Assembly: GCA_022071955.1 (NCBI GenBank)
Contig: JAJVIM010000003.1
Location: forward strand, 124,001-188,000
Length of the DNA: 64,000 nt
Direction of reading: 5' to 3'
From: Anaerolineae bacterium
GTDB taxonomy: Bacteria; Chloroflexota; Anaerolineae; 4572-78; J111
Shown here: one piece after another, positions 13,453 to 22,049 of the stretch
Layout: the number at the start of each line of letters is the position of its first letter
Position numbering within the stretch: the first letter of the stretch is position 1
The notes under the pieces: generated by a model
Databases searched by the model: none
The model's input: the letters and a program-made list of their open reading frames with translations, nothing else
Told to the model about the DNA's origin: nothing
Position numbers and translations under genes: made by a program

Positions 13453-16400
13453 TTATTTGGCAGCCAGAATTTCGCGGTTGATGGGGATGTTGTTCAAAAA
13501 ACCGGCCCGCAGTTGCTCATCGGTGATCAGATTGGCCCGGCGCAACACATCGCTGTGCGCTTTTTGCAGATACCGGCGCGAGGTGTCGAACTGGCCCAAC
13601 GCGCCGCTGATTTTGCTGTGGGTGTAGAAAATTTCGGCGGCGGTCACTTTGGGCGATTCGATGTAGGTAATTTGTTCAAGCTGAGTTACGGCCCGGGTTG
13701 AGCTTTTGAGCGCCTCTTGCAAATTTCGCAAGCCAAAAAAGCCGGCCGCCCGCAGATAGTAGCCCAAAAACTCGTGTTCCGCGTTGCGATACTGGGCCGC
13801 CATCTGAATAATCCGATTGCTGAGCCGCACCGCGTTAGCCAGGTTGTCTTCGCCGCCCAATTGCCGGTAAAAATCGGAAAGCGCCTGGTAGCTCCGAAAC
13901 AGCAGACCCCAATCCTTGCGCTCTTCCGCCAGCCGCAGCGCCTGCTCCAAATGAGCGCGCGCCTCATCGAGCCGGCCTATAGTCGCCAGCGCCACTCCCA
14001 GTGAAATGGTGGCCCGCAGGTCGCCGCGGGAGTGGTGCGATTTTTCAAAGATCTCTTTGGCCTGCTGAAAGCTCTCCAGCGATTGCTGGTAATCGCCCAG
14101 GCTGTACCAAACATCGCCCAGGTGGTAAATATCCCAGCCCACTTGCAGCGTTGCGCCGATGTCCTGCGCAATTTTGCGGGCTTGAGTCAGGTATTGGTAC
14201 GCCTGCAAATAATTATCTACCAGCATGGCCATGCCGGCCATGCCCCACAGCGTCCAGGCTTCTTCGTAGGGGTTGTTGGTTTCGCGGCAAATTTCAATGG
14301 CCTGTTCAAAAAAGATGGCCGCCCGCTCCGGGTCGCGCAGGGTATCGGTGTAGATGTTGCCAATGAGGGTGGTCAGCCGGCCCTGGCGCGGCCGGTCGTT
14401 GAGCTTTTGGGCCAGCTCCAGCGAGCGGGTGGCGTAGTCCATCGCCTGGCTGTCGCGCCGGGTCCACAACACGCGGGCAATGCGTTCCAGCGCGTACTGT
14501 TCGCCGCGCTGATTGCGATTATCGTGGGCCACTTTTAACGCCTTGCGGGCGGTCTCTTCGGCCTGATCCAGCCTGCCCACGTGCCAGTAGTAGGTTGACA
14601 GGCGCGACATCACCTCAACCCAGCGCTCTTTGTCGGCCATCGCTTCGGCCAACTCCTGCAACGACTGGAGGATTGAAAATTCCCGCTCGCGGTCGCCCAT
14701 CATATTGCACACGTTGCGCTGCCAGCTCAGCAGTTCAAACTGATCGCGCAGATTGGCCAGCCGCTCGCCGCCGAGCAGTTCCGGGGCCACATCTTCCAAA
14801 ATTTCAACGGCCTGGCTCAAATATTCCAGCGCCTCGTCGTTAGCGTAAAACTGGTAGGCGCGTTCACCGGCCTGGCGCAAATAGGACACGGCCCGTTCAT
14901 CCTGCGCGCCGTTAATAAAGTGGTTGGCCAAAATGGCCGGGTTGGCCACCCGCCGCTCGCCGGCCAGAGTTTCCATCGCCGCGGCCACCCGCCGGTGCAA
15001 CTGCCGCCGCCGCAGCGGGCGCAGCTCTTCGTACAGGGTTTCGCGGATGAGCGCGTGCTGAAACTGGTAGAAGATGACCAAATCCGCGCCGGCCGCGCCG
15101 GTGGTCAGGTCTTCAATTTTAACCACCTCAATCAATTGGGCCGACAGCGCCTCTTCGATGGCCCACTGAATCACATCATCGGTGTAGGGGCTGGCTTCTA
15201 CCAGCAAATTGAGTGGGAAACTGCGGCCAATTACGGCGGCCAGTTGCAGAAGTTCCAGCGTTTGCTTTTTAACAAAACCGAGCCGTTTACCCAGCACCGC
15301 TTTAATGCTGCCGGGCACGTGAATAATTTGGGTATTGCGCTGCTCCCAGCGCCCTTCGTTGAGGCGAATTTGGCCGTCAACGGCCAGGCTTTTGACCGTT
15401 TCTTCAATGAACATCGGGTTGCCTTCGGTGGCCATGTACACCGATGAAACAAATTGTTGGCTGACCGCATCGCCCAGCAGCGATTCCAACATTTGCTGCA
15501 CCACCTCGGCCGGCAGGCGGCGCAACTGCACCCGGTACACCAACTGCGCCGCTTCGAGGCTGGTGATGAGCCGGTTGGTGGGGTTGGTGTAGCTCAGCGC
15601 CACATCGCGGTAAGCGCCGGCCAGCAGCAACGAGGTTCCCTGCGCCTGGCCCAGCACCATTTCCAAAATAGCCAGGCTGCCGGGGTCGGCGTAGTGCAGA
15701 TCGTCCAGCAGCAGCAAGGTCGGCTGCTCGTAGGCCATGTTCAGCAGAAAATTGGTGATTTGATCCAGCAGCCGGGCCCGTTCCGCCGAAGGTTCCAGCG
15801 GCGGGTTGGGTTGAATCGCGCCGAGTTTTTCGGCGAGCTGTGGCACCAGTTTGACCACTTCGCCGGCAATGGAGCCGGGCATTTGTTTGCGCAACACTTC
15901 CGCGGATTGTTCGCGAATGTAGTTACGCAAAATTGCCGCCACCACCGCGTAGGGCGTGCCCACATCCTGCTCGCGGGCCACGCCGTGCAGCAAGTAACCA
16001 TCGCGCAGTTTGGTGTACACTTCCAGCTCGCGCAGCAGCCGGGTTTTGCCAATGCCCGCCTCGCCGGAAATGAGCAGCATCGGTTCGATGCCCGGTTCAC
16101 CGAGCCGGACCAAATCCCAGCGGCGTTTGAGTTCGGCCAGCTCTTTTTCCCGGCCAAACATTTTGCCCCGATCAATCCGTTCCAGCACCGCCTGCGGCGA
16201 GGTGAACGGGTCCGGCGACACGGGCTGGGCCACCAACACCCCAACCGGCTGGCCGGTGCTGTCGGCTTTTAGGCGCAACAAAATGGGCGCCAGATCGCGG
16301 CGCACCTCCGTGGCCGATGGGTAGCGGTCGGCGGGTTGTTTGGCGAGCAGCTTCAAAATTACAGTTTGCAAGCCGTCGGGGATGGCCGGGTTGTAGTGCT

Positions 16401-17127
16401 GGGGCGGCACAACCGCGGCGTGAATATGCTGCGAAATCACCGTGAGCGGGTCGTCGCCGGAAAAGGGGCGGCGGCCGGTGAACAGTTCGTACATCATCAC
16501 CCCCACCGCGTACAAATCGGCGCGATGATCGCCCGGCTCACCAACGGCCAGTTCCGGGGCCAGGTAGGCGGCGGTGCCGGCCACCAGCCCGGCCTGGGTT
16601 AACCGTGATTGGCCTTCGATGCGGGCCAGGCCAAAATCCATCACTTTCACCTGATTATCGGGCGTGATCATCACGTTTTCCGGTTTCAGGTCGCGGTGAA
16701 TAACTTTGTGGGTGTGCGAATATTCCAGCGCGGCTAAAATATCATCGATGATCGGCACAGATTTTTCAAACGGCATCAGGCTGGGAGCGTAGCTGTTATC
16801 CAGCTCCCACAAATCCTGGCCGGGAATGTACTCGATAACCAGATAGGGTTGGCCGCGTTCTTCGGCATAATCATACAGGGTGATGATGTTGGGATGGTTG
16901 AGCCGGGCCACCGAGCGCGCTTCGCTGCGGAACCGTTCCAGCTTGTCGCTGGCCATATGGCTTTCGGCCAGCAGGATTTTGATGGCCACCGTGCGCTTGA
17001 GTTCCTCGTCCTCGGCTTTAAAAACGATGCCGGCCCCGCCTTCGCCCAACTGCTCTTGCAGGCGATAGCGGTTGTTGAGCAACGAGCCAACTTCAATGGG
17101 TTGTGAAAGGTGATGTCGTCTGAACAT
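13453..17127 (-). CDS. Ser/Thr protein kinase fused to AAA ATPase and TPR repeats
   Basis: The 1224-residue protein begins with a eukaryotic-type kinase domain (about 15-275): GEGGAGIVFKAED glycine loop, VAIKIL lysine, VIHRDLKPENV catalytic loop, MDFGLARI in place of DFG context. It continues with an AAA ATPase (FGREKELAELK, Walker A SGEAGIGKTRLL, Walker B LLLLDDLHYADPG), and the C-terminal half holds tetratricopeptide-like helical repeats. No membrane helix is visible. The design is like PknK-type and STAND-type signal integrators. ATG 17127 is preceded by AAGGA at a good distance, whereas an upstream in-frame ATG adds 25 unlikely residues. The partner and target are unknown. Confidence 0.9.
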   Translation of the reverse strand: MFRRHHLSQPIEVGSLLNNRYRLQEQLGEGGAGIVFKAEDEELKRTVAIKILLAESHMASDKLERFRSEARSVARLNHPNIITLYDYAEERGQPYLVIEYIPGQDLWELDNSYAPSLMPFEKSVPIIDDILAALEYSHTHKVIHRDLKPENVMITPDNQVKVMDFGLARIEGQSRLTQAGLVAGTAAYLAPELAVGEPGDHRADLYAVGVMMYELFTGRRPFSGDDPLTVISQHIHAAVVPPQHYNPAIPDGLQTVILKLLAKQPADRYPSATEVRRDLAPILLRLKADSTGQPVGVLVAQPVSPDPFTSPQAVLERIDRGKMFGREKELAELKRRWDLVRLGEPGIEPMLLISGEAGIGKTRLLRELEVYTKLRDGYLLHGVAREQDVGTPYAVVAAILRNYIREQSAEVLRKQMPGSIAGEVVKLVPQLAEKLGAIQPNPPLEPSAERARLLDQITNFLLNMAYEQPTLLLLDDLHYADPGSLAILEMVLGQAQGTSLLLAGAYRDVALSYTNPTNRLITSLEAAQLVYRVQLRRLPAEVVQQMLESLLGDAVSQQFVSSVYMATEGNPMFIEETVKSLAVDGQIRLNEGRWEQRNTQIIHVPGSIKAVLGKRLGFVKKQTLELLQLAAVIGRSFPLNLLVEASPYTDDVIQWAIEEALSAQLIEVVKIEDLTTGAAGADLVIFYQFQHALIRETLYEELRPLRRRQLHRRVAAAMETLAGERRVANPAILANHFINGAQDERAVSYLRQAGERAYQFYANDEALEYLSQAVEILEDVAPELLGGERLANLRDQFELLSWQRNVCNMMGDREREFSILQSLQELAEAMADKERWVEVMSRLSTYYWHVGRLDQAEETARKALKVAHDNRNQRGEQYALERIARVLWTRRDSQAMDYATRSLELAQKLNDRPRQGRLTTLIGNIYTDTLRDPERAAIFFEQAIEICRETNNPYEEAWTLWGMAGMAMLVDNYLQAYQYLTQARKIAQDIGATLQVGWDIYHLGDVWYSLGDYQQSLESFQQAKEIFEKSHHSRGDLRATISLGVALATIGRLDEARAHLEQALRLAEERKDWGLLFRSYQALSDFYRQLGGEDNLANAVRLSNRIIQMAAQYRNAEHEFLGYYLRAAGFFGLRNLQEALKSSTRAVTQLEQITYIESPKVTAAEIFYTHSKISGALGQFDTSRRYLQKAHSDVLRRANLITDEQLRAGFLNNIPINREILAAK

Positions 17128-17310
17128 ATTGCTATCCTTGCGCGCCGCCCCCATTTTGGTTGCTTCCGGCCCGATTGTCAACTTTAAATTGCTGTGAAGC
17201 AATACTATACCACAGCCTCACCGGAGTATCCCAACCGGATAGGCGTTTTATTTGATTGGCCCGGATTATTGTATAATCGGTAACTACTCCCCAATAAACG
17301 AGCGAACGAG

Positions 17311-17787
17311 ATGATCATTTATCCCGATGACCGGGTGCTGGTGGCAGTGATGAATAATCCGGCCGACTGGCAGCATGTGCAGGACGAAGGCTGGTATCGT
17401 ATTCCGGTAAAGCACGCGCCGGCGCAGGTGCCGCATATCGATTGGCTGGCGTTTTTCTTTACCCGCGCATTTGGCGATGATCGCTGGGCGGTGCATTACT
17501 TTGCCCGGGTCACCGGCCACGAACTGGTCACCCGCCGCGACCTGCTGCCGCAGCAGCCCGGCCATCCCCGCGCCGGCGACTGGTACTACCGGCTGGAGCT
17601 TGGCCCCTTGCAGCACCGGCTACCGCCGATTGTCGCCGGCAAATGGCGGCGAGTCACATTTATTTTTACTACCGGTGACCGCTTTGAGGCGGCGGAGGAA
17701 CTGGGCGATTTGCTGCTCGATGCCGGCGCGGGTGGCGCGCCGTTTGTCACCCTCAAAGAAGAGGAACCGGATTCCGGCTACTTTTGA
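17311..17787 (+). CDS. Conserved hypothetical protein
   Basis: The 158-residue protein has a sequence style I recognise as a conserved bacterial family of unknown function. It has an aromatic-rich core with FFFTRAFGDDRWAVHYFARVTGHELVTRRDLLP followed by WYYRLELGPLQ (both quoted in part only) and a final VTFIFTTGDRFEAAEEL. There is no signal peptide or membrane segment. It is transcribed away from the kinase gene, and a TATAAT at 17272-17277 may be its -10 element. No catalytic motif is evident and I do not assign a function. Confidence 0.8.
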   Translation: MIIYPDDRVLVAVMNNPADWQHVQDEGWYRIPVKHAPAQVPHIDWLAFFFTRAFGDDRWAVHYFARVTGHELVTRRDLLPQQPGHPRAGDWYYRLELGPLQHRLPPIVAGKWRRVTFIFTTGDRFEAAEELGDLLLDAGAGGAPFVTLKEEEPDSGYF

Positions 17788-17809
17788 AACCGAAAGTGGG
17801 AGCGCATTT

Positions 17810-19582
17810 CTATTCGGTGCGTAAATTGTTGTTAAAGGGGATTTCTATTTGAACCGCCGTGCCTTTGCCCGGCGCAGATTGCACCGAGCAGTGACCGCCG
17901 ACAATTTCGGCCCGCTCGTCCATGTTGATCAGCCCCAGGCTGGTGCGCTGGTCGTAAGTTGAGCGCGTTGAATCAACATCAAAACCGACCCCGTTGTCTC
18001 GGACTTCCACAACCAGCGAGGACTCCCGGGCAACCAGCGTAATTCTGATTTCGCTGGCCTGAGCGTGTTTTTTGGCGTTGCCCACCGCTTCTTCAACAAT
18101 GGCAAAGATCACGCCTTCAGCTTCGTTGGAGAGCTGGCCGTCGTAACCACGGTTCACCACCGCCACCCGGAACGACTCGTTTTTGTTGAGCCGTTCGGCG
18201 TATTGGTTGAGGGCCGGCAGCAGCCCCTGCGTTTCCAGCATCACCGGCCGCATGGCAAAGAGCATGGTGCGGATTTCGTGGGTGGTCTTTTCGGCAATTT
18301 CCTCAACCTTGATCACCTCATCGAGCGCCTTGGCCATATCACCCTTTTCCAGCACCATTTTGATAAAATTGAGGCGCATCACAATCGCCGCCACCGATTG
18401 AGTGGGGCCATCGTGCAAATCGCGGGCCAGTTTGCGGCGGGCCTCTGATTCTTTCTCCAAAATGCGCTGCTGCTCGCGGTGAACATCTTCAAATAACTGC
18501 GCATTTTGCAGGGCGATGATCGCCTGGCTGCAAAACGTGCCGAGCAGGGCTTTGTGCTCGTCGTTGTAAGCGTTTTCTTCTGTGCTGCAAAACAGAATCA
18601 CGCCGTAAGTGTGAAAACCGGCTCGCAGCGGCGCGCAAATTGCCGAGCGGCAGCCGGGGGTAGAGGCAAACTGGGCAATGGATTTGTCGCGGTTGGCCGC
18701 ATTGCTGATGGTGACTTCGGCGGTGTTGACCGCGCGGTGAATCACACCTTCGCCCACCGCCACTTTGCGGCCCTGATCGCGCCGGGAAATGTTGCGCCCG
18801 GAGGCCACAGTCAACCGGCCGTCGTCGCCTTCAAACAGCAGCACCATCGCCACGGTGGACTCATCTTTAGTGCCAACTTCGGCCATCGCCGCAAAAGCTG
18901 TATCGATGGTGGCCTTGAGCACCTGCCGGTAATCCAGAGTGGAACTGAGGGTAAAGGCCATTTCTGACACCAGTCTGGCCCGGGCCGTGGCAATCCGCAA
19001 CTGCTCAATTTCAACTTTGCTTTCGGCGGCGGCGGCCTCAACCCGTTGCCCCACAAAAAAACCGGGCAACACGCCGGCCAGAATAAAAGTGAGCGCGCTG
19101 GCCCCTACCGTGAGCAGGCTGTTCATCAACTGGCTGGGGTTCGGGTTGGCGCTGTACTGTTGAATCAGTGGCAACACCAGGCCGACCATCACCACCACGG
19201 CCATAATCAGGCCAATTTCCGCACTCCAGCGCGCGCCGGCCACCAGTATCGGAAAGATAACCACCGGCATATAAACCAGCGGGTGACTAACCAGAATCAG
19301 CACCAGCGCCGCCAGCACCGAGTCGATCACCACCGAGACAATGGCCAGCCAATCCGGAAAAAACTCGGCCCAGATCATGCCGGCATAAATGGCGTTGAGC
19401 ACCACCCCGGTGCCTACCAAAATCAGCAGGCGCGTCAAATCATTGGCCGGCCCGGTGGAGAGCATATTTTCGCCAACAATCATCAGCGTCAGCAAAAACA
19501 ACCACAGCCACCTGAAATTTGAAACCAGTGAATCCAGGTGAAATATCGAAGTTTGGTCAGTTTGGTTTTGCGATTCAACCAT
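17810..19582 (-). CDS. Membrane histidine kinase with GAF domain (NarL-type partner)
   Basis: The 590-residue protein has about six transmembrane helices in the first 190 residues, a short coiled linker, a GAF domain (about 215-375, ICAPLRAGFHTYGVILF), a HisKA_3 dimerisation helix with the phosphorylated histidine in LARDLHDGPTQS, and a C-terminal HATPase domain (VEVRDNGVGFDV, LGLINMDERAE). This is the NarX/DesK class, which pairs with LuxR-type regulators. The adjacent divergent gene is exactly such a regulator, 165 bp away. The signal may be a small ligand in the GAF domain or a membrane cue. Confidence 0.93.
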   Translation of the reverse strand: MVESQNQTDQTSIFHLDSLVSNFRWLWLFLLTLMIVGENMLSTGPANDLTRLLILVGTGVVLNAIYAGMIWAEFFPDWLAIVSVVIDSVLAALVLILVSHPLVYMPVVIFPILVAGARWSAEIGLIMAVVVMVGLVLPLIQQYSANPNPSQLMNSLLTVGASALTFILAGVLPGFFVGQRVEAAAAESKVEIEQLRIATARARLVSEMAFTLSSTLDYRQVLKATIDTAFAAMAEVGTKDESTVAMVLLFEGDDGRLTVASGRNISRRDQGRKVAVGEGVIHRAVNTAEVTISNAANRDKSIAQFASTPGCRSAICAPLRAGFHTYGVILFCSTEENAYNDEHKALLGTFCSQAIIALQNAQLFEDVHREQQRILEKESEARRKLARDLHDGPTQSVAAIVMRLNFIKMVLEKGDMAKALDEVIKVEEIAEKTTHEIRTMLFAMRPVMLETQGLLPALNQYAERLNKNESFRVAVVNRGYDGQLSNEAEGVIFAIVEEAVGNAKKHAQASEIRITLVARESSLVVEVRDNGVGFDVDSTRSTYDQRTSLGLINMDERAEIVGGHCSVQSAPGKGTAVQIEIPFNNNLRTE

Positions 19583-19747
19583 TAATTCATCAACCTCATC
19601 AGGCGTAAAATCAGTGTATCGCAGCCTGAAAACAGCGTAAATAGGACAACTGCCCCACGGGAAATCGGCTTGAATAAAAAATTCGAGTCGCTACAATCAA
19701 TCATAACATAAAAACAACCACTGTAGCAAGGATTAAAGGATTGACTT

Positions 19748-20386
19748 TTGCCACTAGACGCTCCTGATCTGCGTGTGCTGATTATTGCCAGAGACCCGCT
19801 GGCCCGGGCCGGATTGGCCGTGCTGCTGGAACAACAACCGGGCTGCGTGGTGGTTGGCCAGGTGGATGGCGAAGCCGATGCGCTGGACGCCATCGATATT
19901 TACCAGCCCGAACTGGTGCTCTTTGATCTGGGCTGGGACGCGACAACCGCGCCGCCCCAACTGGCCGCGCTGGGCCAGGCCGAGGTGCCGGTGGTGGTCC
20001 TTTTGCCCGATGACGCCGCCGCGACTGACGTGTGGCAGGCGGGTGCGCTCGGCCTGCTGCTGCGCAACTCCGATGCCGGACAAATTGGCGCGGCGCTGCA
20101 AGCCGCGCGGCAGGGGTTGGCGGTGGTGGCCCCGGAACTGGCCGGTACGTTGAGCCACGCCCCACTGCCGGACGCGCCCAAACTGCTCGACCCGCTCACC
20201 CCGCGCGAAGTGGAAGTGCTGCAACTGCTGGCCGAGGGTCTGCCCAACAAAGCCATTGCCCGCCGGCTGGCAATCAGCGAGCACACCGTTAAATTCCACG
20301 TTAATTCAATTTTGAGCAAAATCGGCGCGCAAAGCCGCACCGAAGCGGTGGTTAAAGCTACCCAACTGGGCTTGATTTTACTCTAA
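19748..20386 (+). CDS. LuxR/NarL-type regulator with degenerate receiver
   Basis: The 212-residue protein has a REC-like domain followed by a LuxR helix-turn-helix (about 148-205, LTPREVEVLQLLAEGL and ISEHTVKFHVNSILSKI). In the receiver the acidic pair near strand 1 is replaced by A14-R15, the switch Thr/Ser by Leu (L86) and the conserved Lys by R106. The phosphoacceptor position D60 remains. This suggests phosphorylation-independent or altered switching. The start is TTG at 19748 with AAAGGA seven bases upstream. It lies divergent to a NarX-type kinase that is its likely but not certain partner. Confidence 0.9.
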   Translation: MPLDAPDLRVLIIARDPLARAGLAVLLEQQPGCVVVGQVDGEADALDAIDIYQPELVLFDLGWDATTAPPQLAALGQAEVPVVVLLPDDAAATDVWQAGALGLLLRNSDAGQIGAALQAARQGLAVVAPELAGTLSHAPLPDAPKLLDPLTPREVEVLQLLAEGLPNKAIARRLAISEHTVKFHVNSILSKIGAQSRTEAVVKATQLGLILL

Positions 20387-20499
20387 TCCTCGCTAATTGA
20401 ACAGATTGCACCTACCCATTTTTCCAGGTTGACCCCCATCGATTGACCGATGCCCGGCCCGCCGACATCAGCTACAATTGAGAAAAAAAGGAGCTTTCA

Positions 20500-21399
20500 A
20501 TGAGTGATGTACTAAAAAACCTGTCCGATGAATTGGCCGCCACCGTCGAAGCGGCCAGCCCCGGTATTGTTCGGGTTGAGGCCCGACGGCGGCTGCCGGC
20601 CTCGGGTATTGTCTGGTCGGCGGATGGGGTGGTTGTGACCGCTCACCACGTGGTGCAGCGCGACAGCGACATTCGGCTGGGGCTGCCCGATGGCAGCACC
20701 ACCCCGGCCACGCTGGTTGGTCGCGACCCCACCACGGATTTGGCCGTACTCCGCGCTGAGCGGACAGACCTGACCCCGGCCGCGCTGGCGCTGCAATCGC
20801 TGGATCAGCTCAAAGTGGGTCATCTGGTATTGGCTTTGGGCCGGCCCGGCAGTTCGGTGCAGGCCACGCTGGGCGTGGTCAGCGCCATGAGTCCCAACTG
20901 GCGCACCCCCGGCGGCGCTCAACTGGATTTTTACGTGCAAACCGATGTAGTGATGTTCCCCGGCTTTTCCGGCGGGCCGCTGGTCAACGCCAGCCGCGAA
21001 ATTGTCGGGCTAAACACCTCGGCGCTGCTGCGCGGGGTCAGTTTGACCGTGCCGGTCACCACCATTCAGCGCGTGGTAGAGATGCTGCTGGCCCACGGCC
21101 AGATCAAACGCGGCTATCTGGGAGTTAGCACCCAACCGGTGCGACTGCCGGCGGCTATCAGCCAGCAGCTCAACCAGGAAACCGGGCTGCTGCTGGTTTC
21201 GGTTGAACCGGACAGTCCCGCCGAAAAAGGCGGGCTGGTACTGGGCGACACGATTGTGGCCATTGACAACGACCCGGTGCGGCAGCACGATGACCTGCTG
21301 GCCAGCCTGGGCAGCGACAAAATTGGGCAGGCCGTTGCCGCCAAAATTCTGCGGGGCGGGCAGGTGCAAACCCTCACCGTGGTGGTGGGCGAGCGCTAA
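20500..21399 (+). CDS. HtrA-like trypsin-fold serine protease with PDZ domain
   Basis: The 299-residue protein has the S1C catalytic triad H50 (TAHHVV), D80 (TTDLAVL) and S157 (GFSGGPL), and one PDZ domain at about 205-295. It has no signal peptide or transmembrane anchor at its N-terminus, which is unusual for HtrA/DegP proteins and suggests a cytoplasmic location or non-classical export. The SD AAAAGGAG lies six bases before the ATG. A second, shorter protease gene follows after 18 bp, so the pair is probably one operon arising from a tandem duplication. Confidence 0.9.
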   Translation: MSDVLKNLSDELAATVEAASPGIVRVEARRRLPASGIVWSADGVVVTAHHVVQRDSDIRLGLPDGSTTPATLVGRDPTTDLAVLRAERTDLTPAALALQSLDQLKVGHLVLALGRPGSSVQATLGVVSAMSPNWRTPGGAQLDFYVQTDVVMFPGFSGGPLVNASREIVGLNTSALLRGVSLTVPVTTIQRVVEMLLAHGQIKRGYLGVSTQPVRLPAAISQQLNQETGLLLVSVEPDSPAEKGGLVLGDTIVAIDNDPVRQHDDLLASLGSDKIGQAVAAKILRGGQVQTLTVVVGER

Positions 21400-21417
21400 T
21401 CGGTCGGGAGGCAAGGG

Positions 21418-22002
21418 ATGAACAGCATTTTGCAGCAACTCAACCAGCAGTTGGCCGCCACAGTAGAAAGCGTGTGGGCCAGCCTGGTGCAGATCAGCAA
21501 CGGGCGCGGCGGGCAGGGCGCCGGCACGCTCTGGCACAAAGACGGGTTGATCATCACCAACGCTCACGTGGTGGGGCACGATCATCTGACTGTGACCCTG
21601 CCCGACCAGCAAACGCTGCCGGCCAGACTTTTGGCCATCGACCCGGAACGTGATCTGGCGGCGCTGGCCGTGCCGGCCAACGGCCTGCCCACCATCGAGT
21701 TGGGCGATTCGCGGCAGCTTCACCCGGGTGAACTGGTGCTGGCGCTGGGCCATCCGTGGGGAGTCAAAAACGCGGTCAGCGCCGGGCCGGTGATTGGCGT
21801 TGGCCTGCCGCCGGAACTGCCCAACCTGCACCGCGAATTTGTGCAGGCCGGGTTGCAGCTTCGGCCGGGCCACTCCGGCGGGCCAATGGTTTCCGCCGCA
21901 GGGCGGCTGGTGGGGGTAAACACCCTCATCACCGGCCCGGAAGTGGGGTTAGCCATCCCCATTTTTGATGTGAAGCAGTTTTTGCGGCAAAGATTGGGGT
22001 AA
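21418..22002 (+). CDS. Trypsin-fold serine protease without PDZ domain
   Basis: The 194-residue protein is a compact S1C protease with triad residues H50 (TNAHVV), D79 (ERDLAAL) and S153 (GHSGGPM). It ends right after the protease fold, so unlike its upstream neighbour it has no PDZ domain. It also lacks a signal peptide. The N-terminal QQLNQQLAATVESVWASLVQI is similar in pattern to the upstream protein. A weak SD GGGAGG precedes the ATG. It is probably co-transcribed with the PDZ-containing protease. The substrate is unknown. Confidence 0.88.
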   Translation: MNSILQQLNQQLAATVESVWASLVQISNGRGGQGAGTLWHKDGLIITNAHVVGHDHLTVTLPDQQTLPARLLAIDPERDLAALAVPANGLPTIELGDSRQLHPGELVLALGHPWGVKNAVSAGPVIGVGLPPELPNLHREFVQAGLQLRPGHSGGPMVSAAGRLVGVNTLITGPEVGLAIPIFDVKQFLRQRLG

Positions 22003-22006
22003 ACGA

Positions 22007-22037
22007 GCGGGGCGGGCGGCAAAGCCGCCCGCCCCGC
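22007..22037. terminator. Strong hairpin between convergent genes
   Basis: GCGGGGCGGGCGGC at 22007-22020 pairs perfectly with 22024-22037 around an AAA loop. It lies between the ends of two convergent genes, and an AT-rich AAAATTTT follows. It may terminate transcription in both directions. The stem resembles the inner stem of the three-stem elements, so it may instead be a relic of that repeat family. Confidence 0.55.
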
Positions 22038-22049
22038 AAAATTTTGGGG

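Noticed and set aside
17280..17289. GTAACTACTC at 17280, identical to the first 10 bases of the mobile element end
   Set aside because: The match stops after ten bases, there is no second end and no target duplication nearby, so chance is a sufficient explanation.
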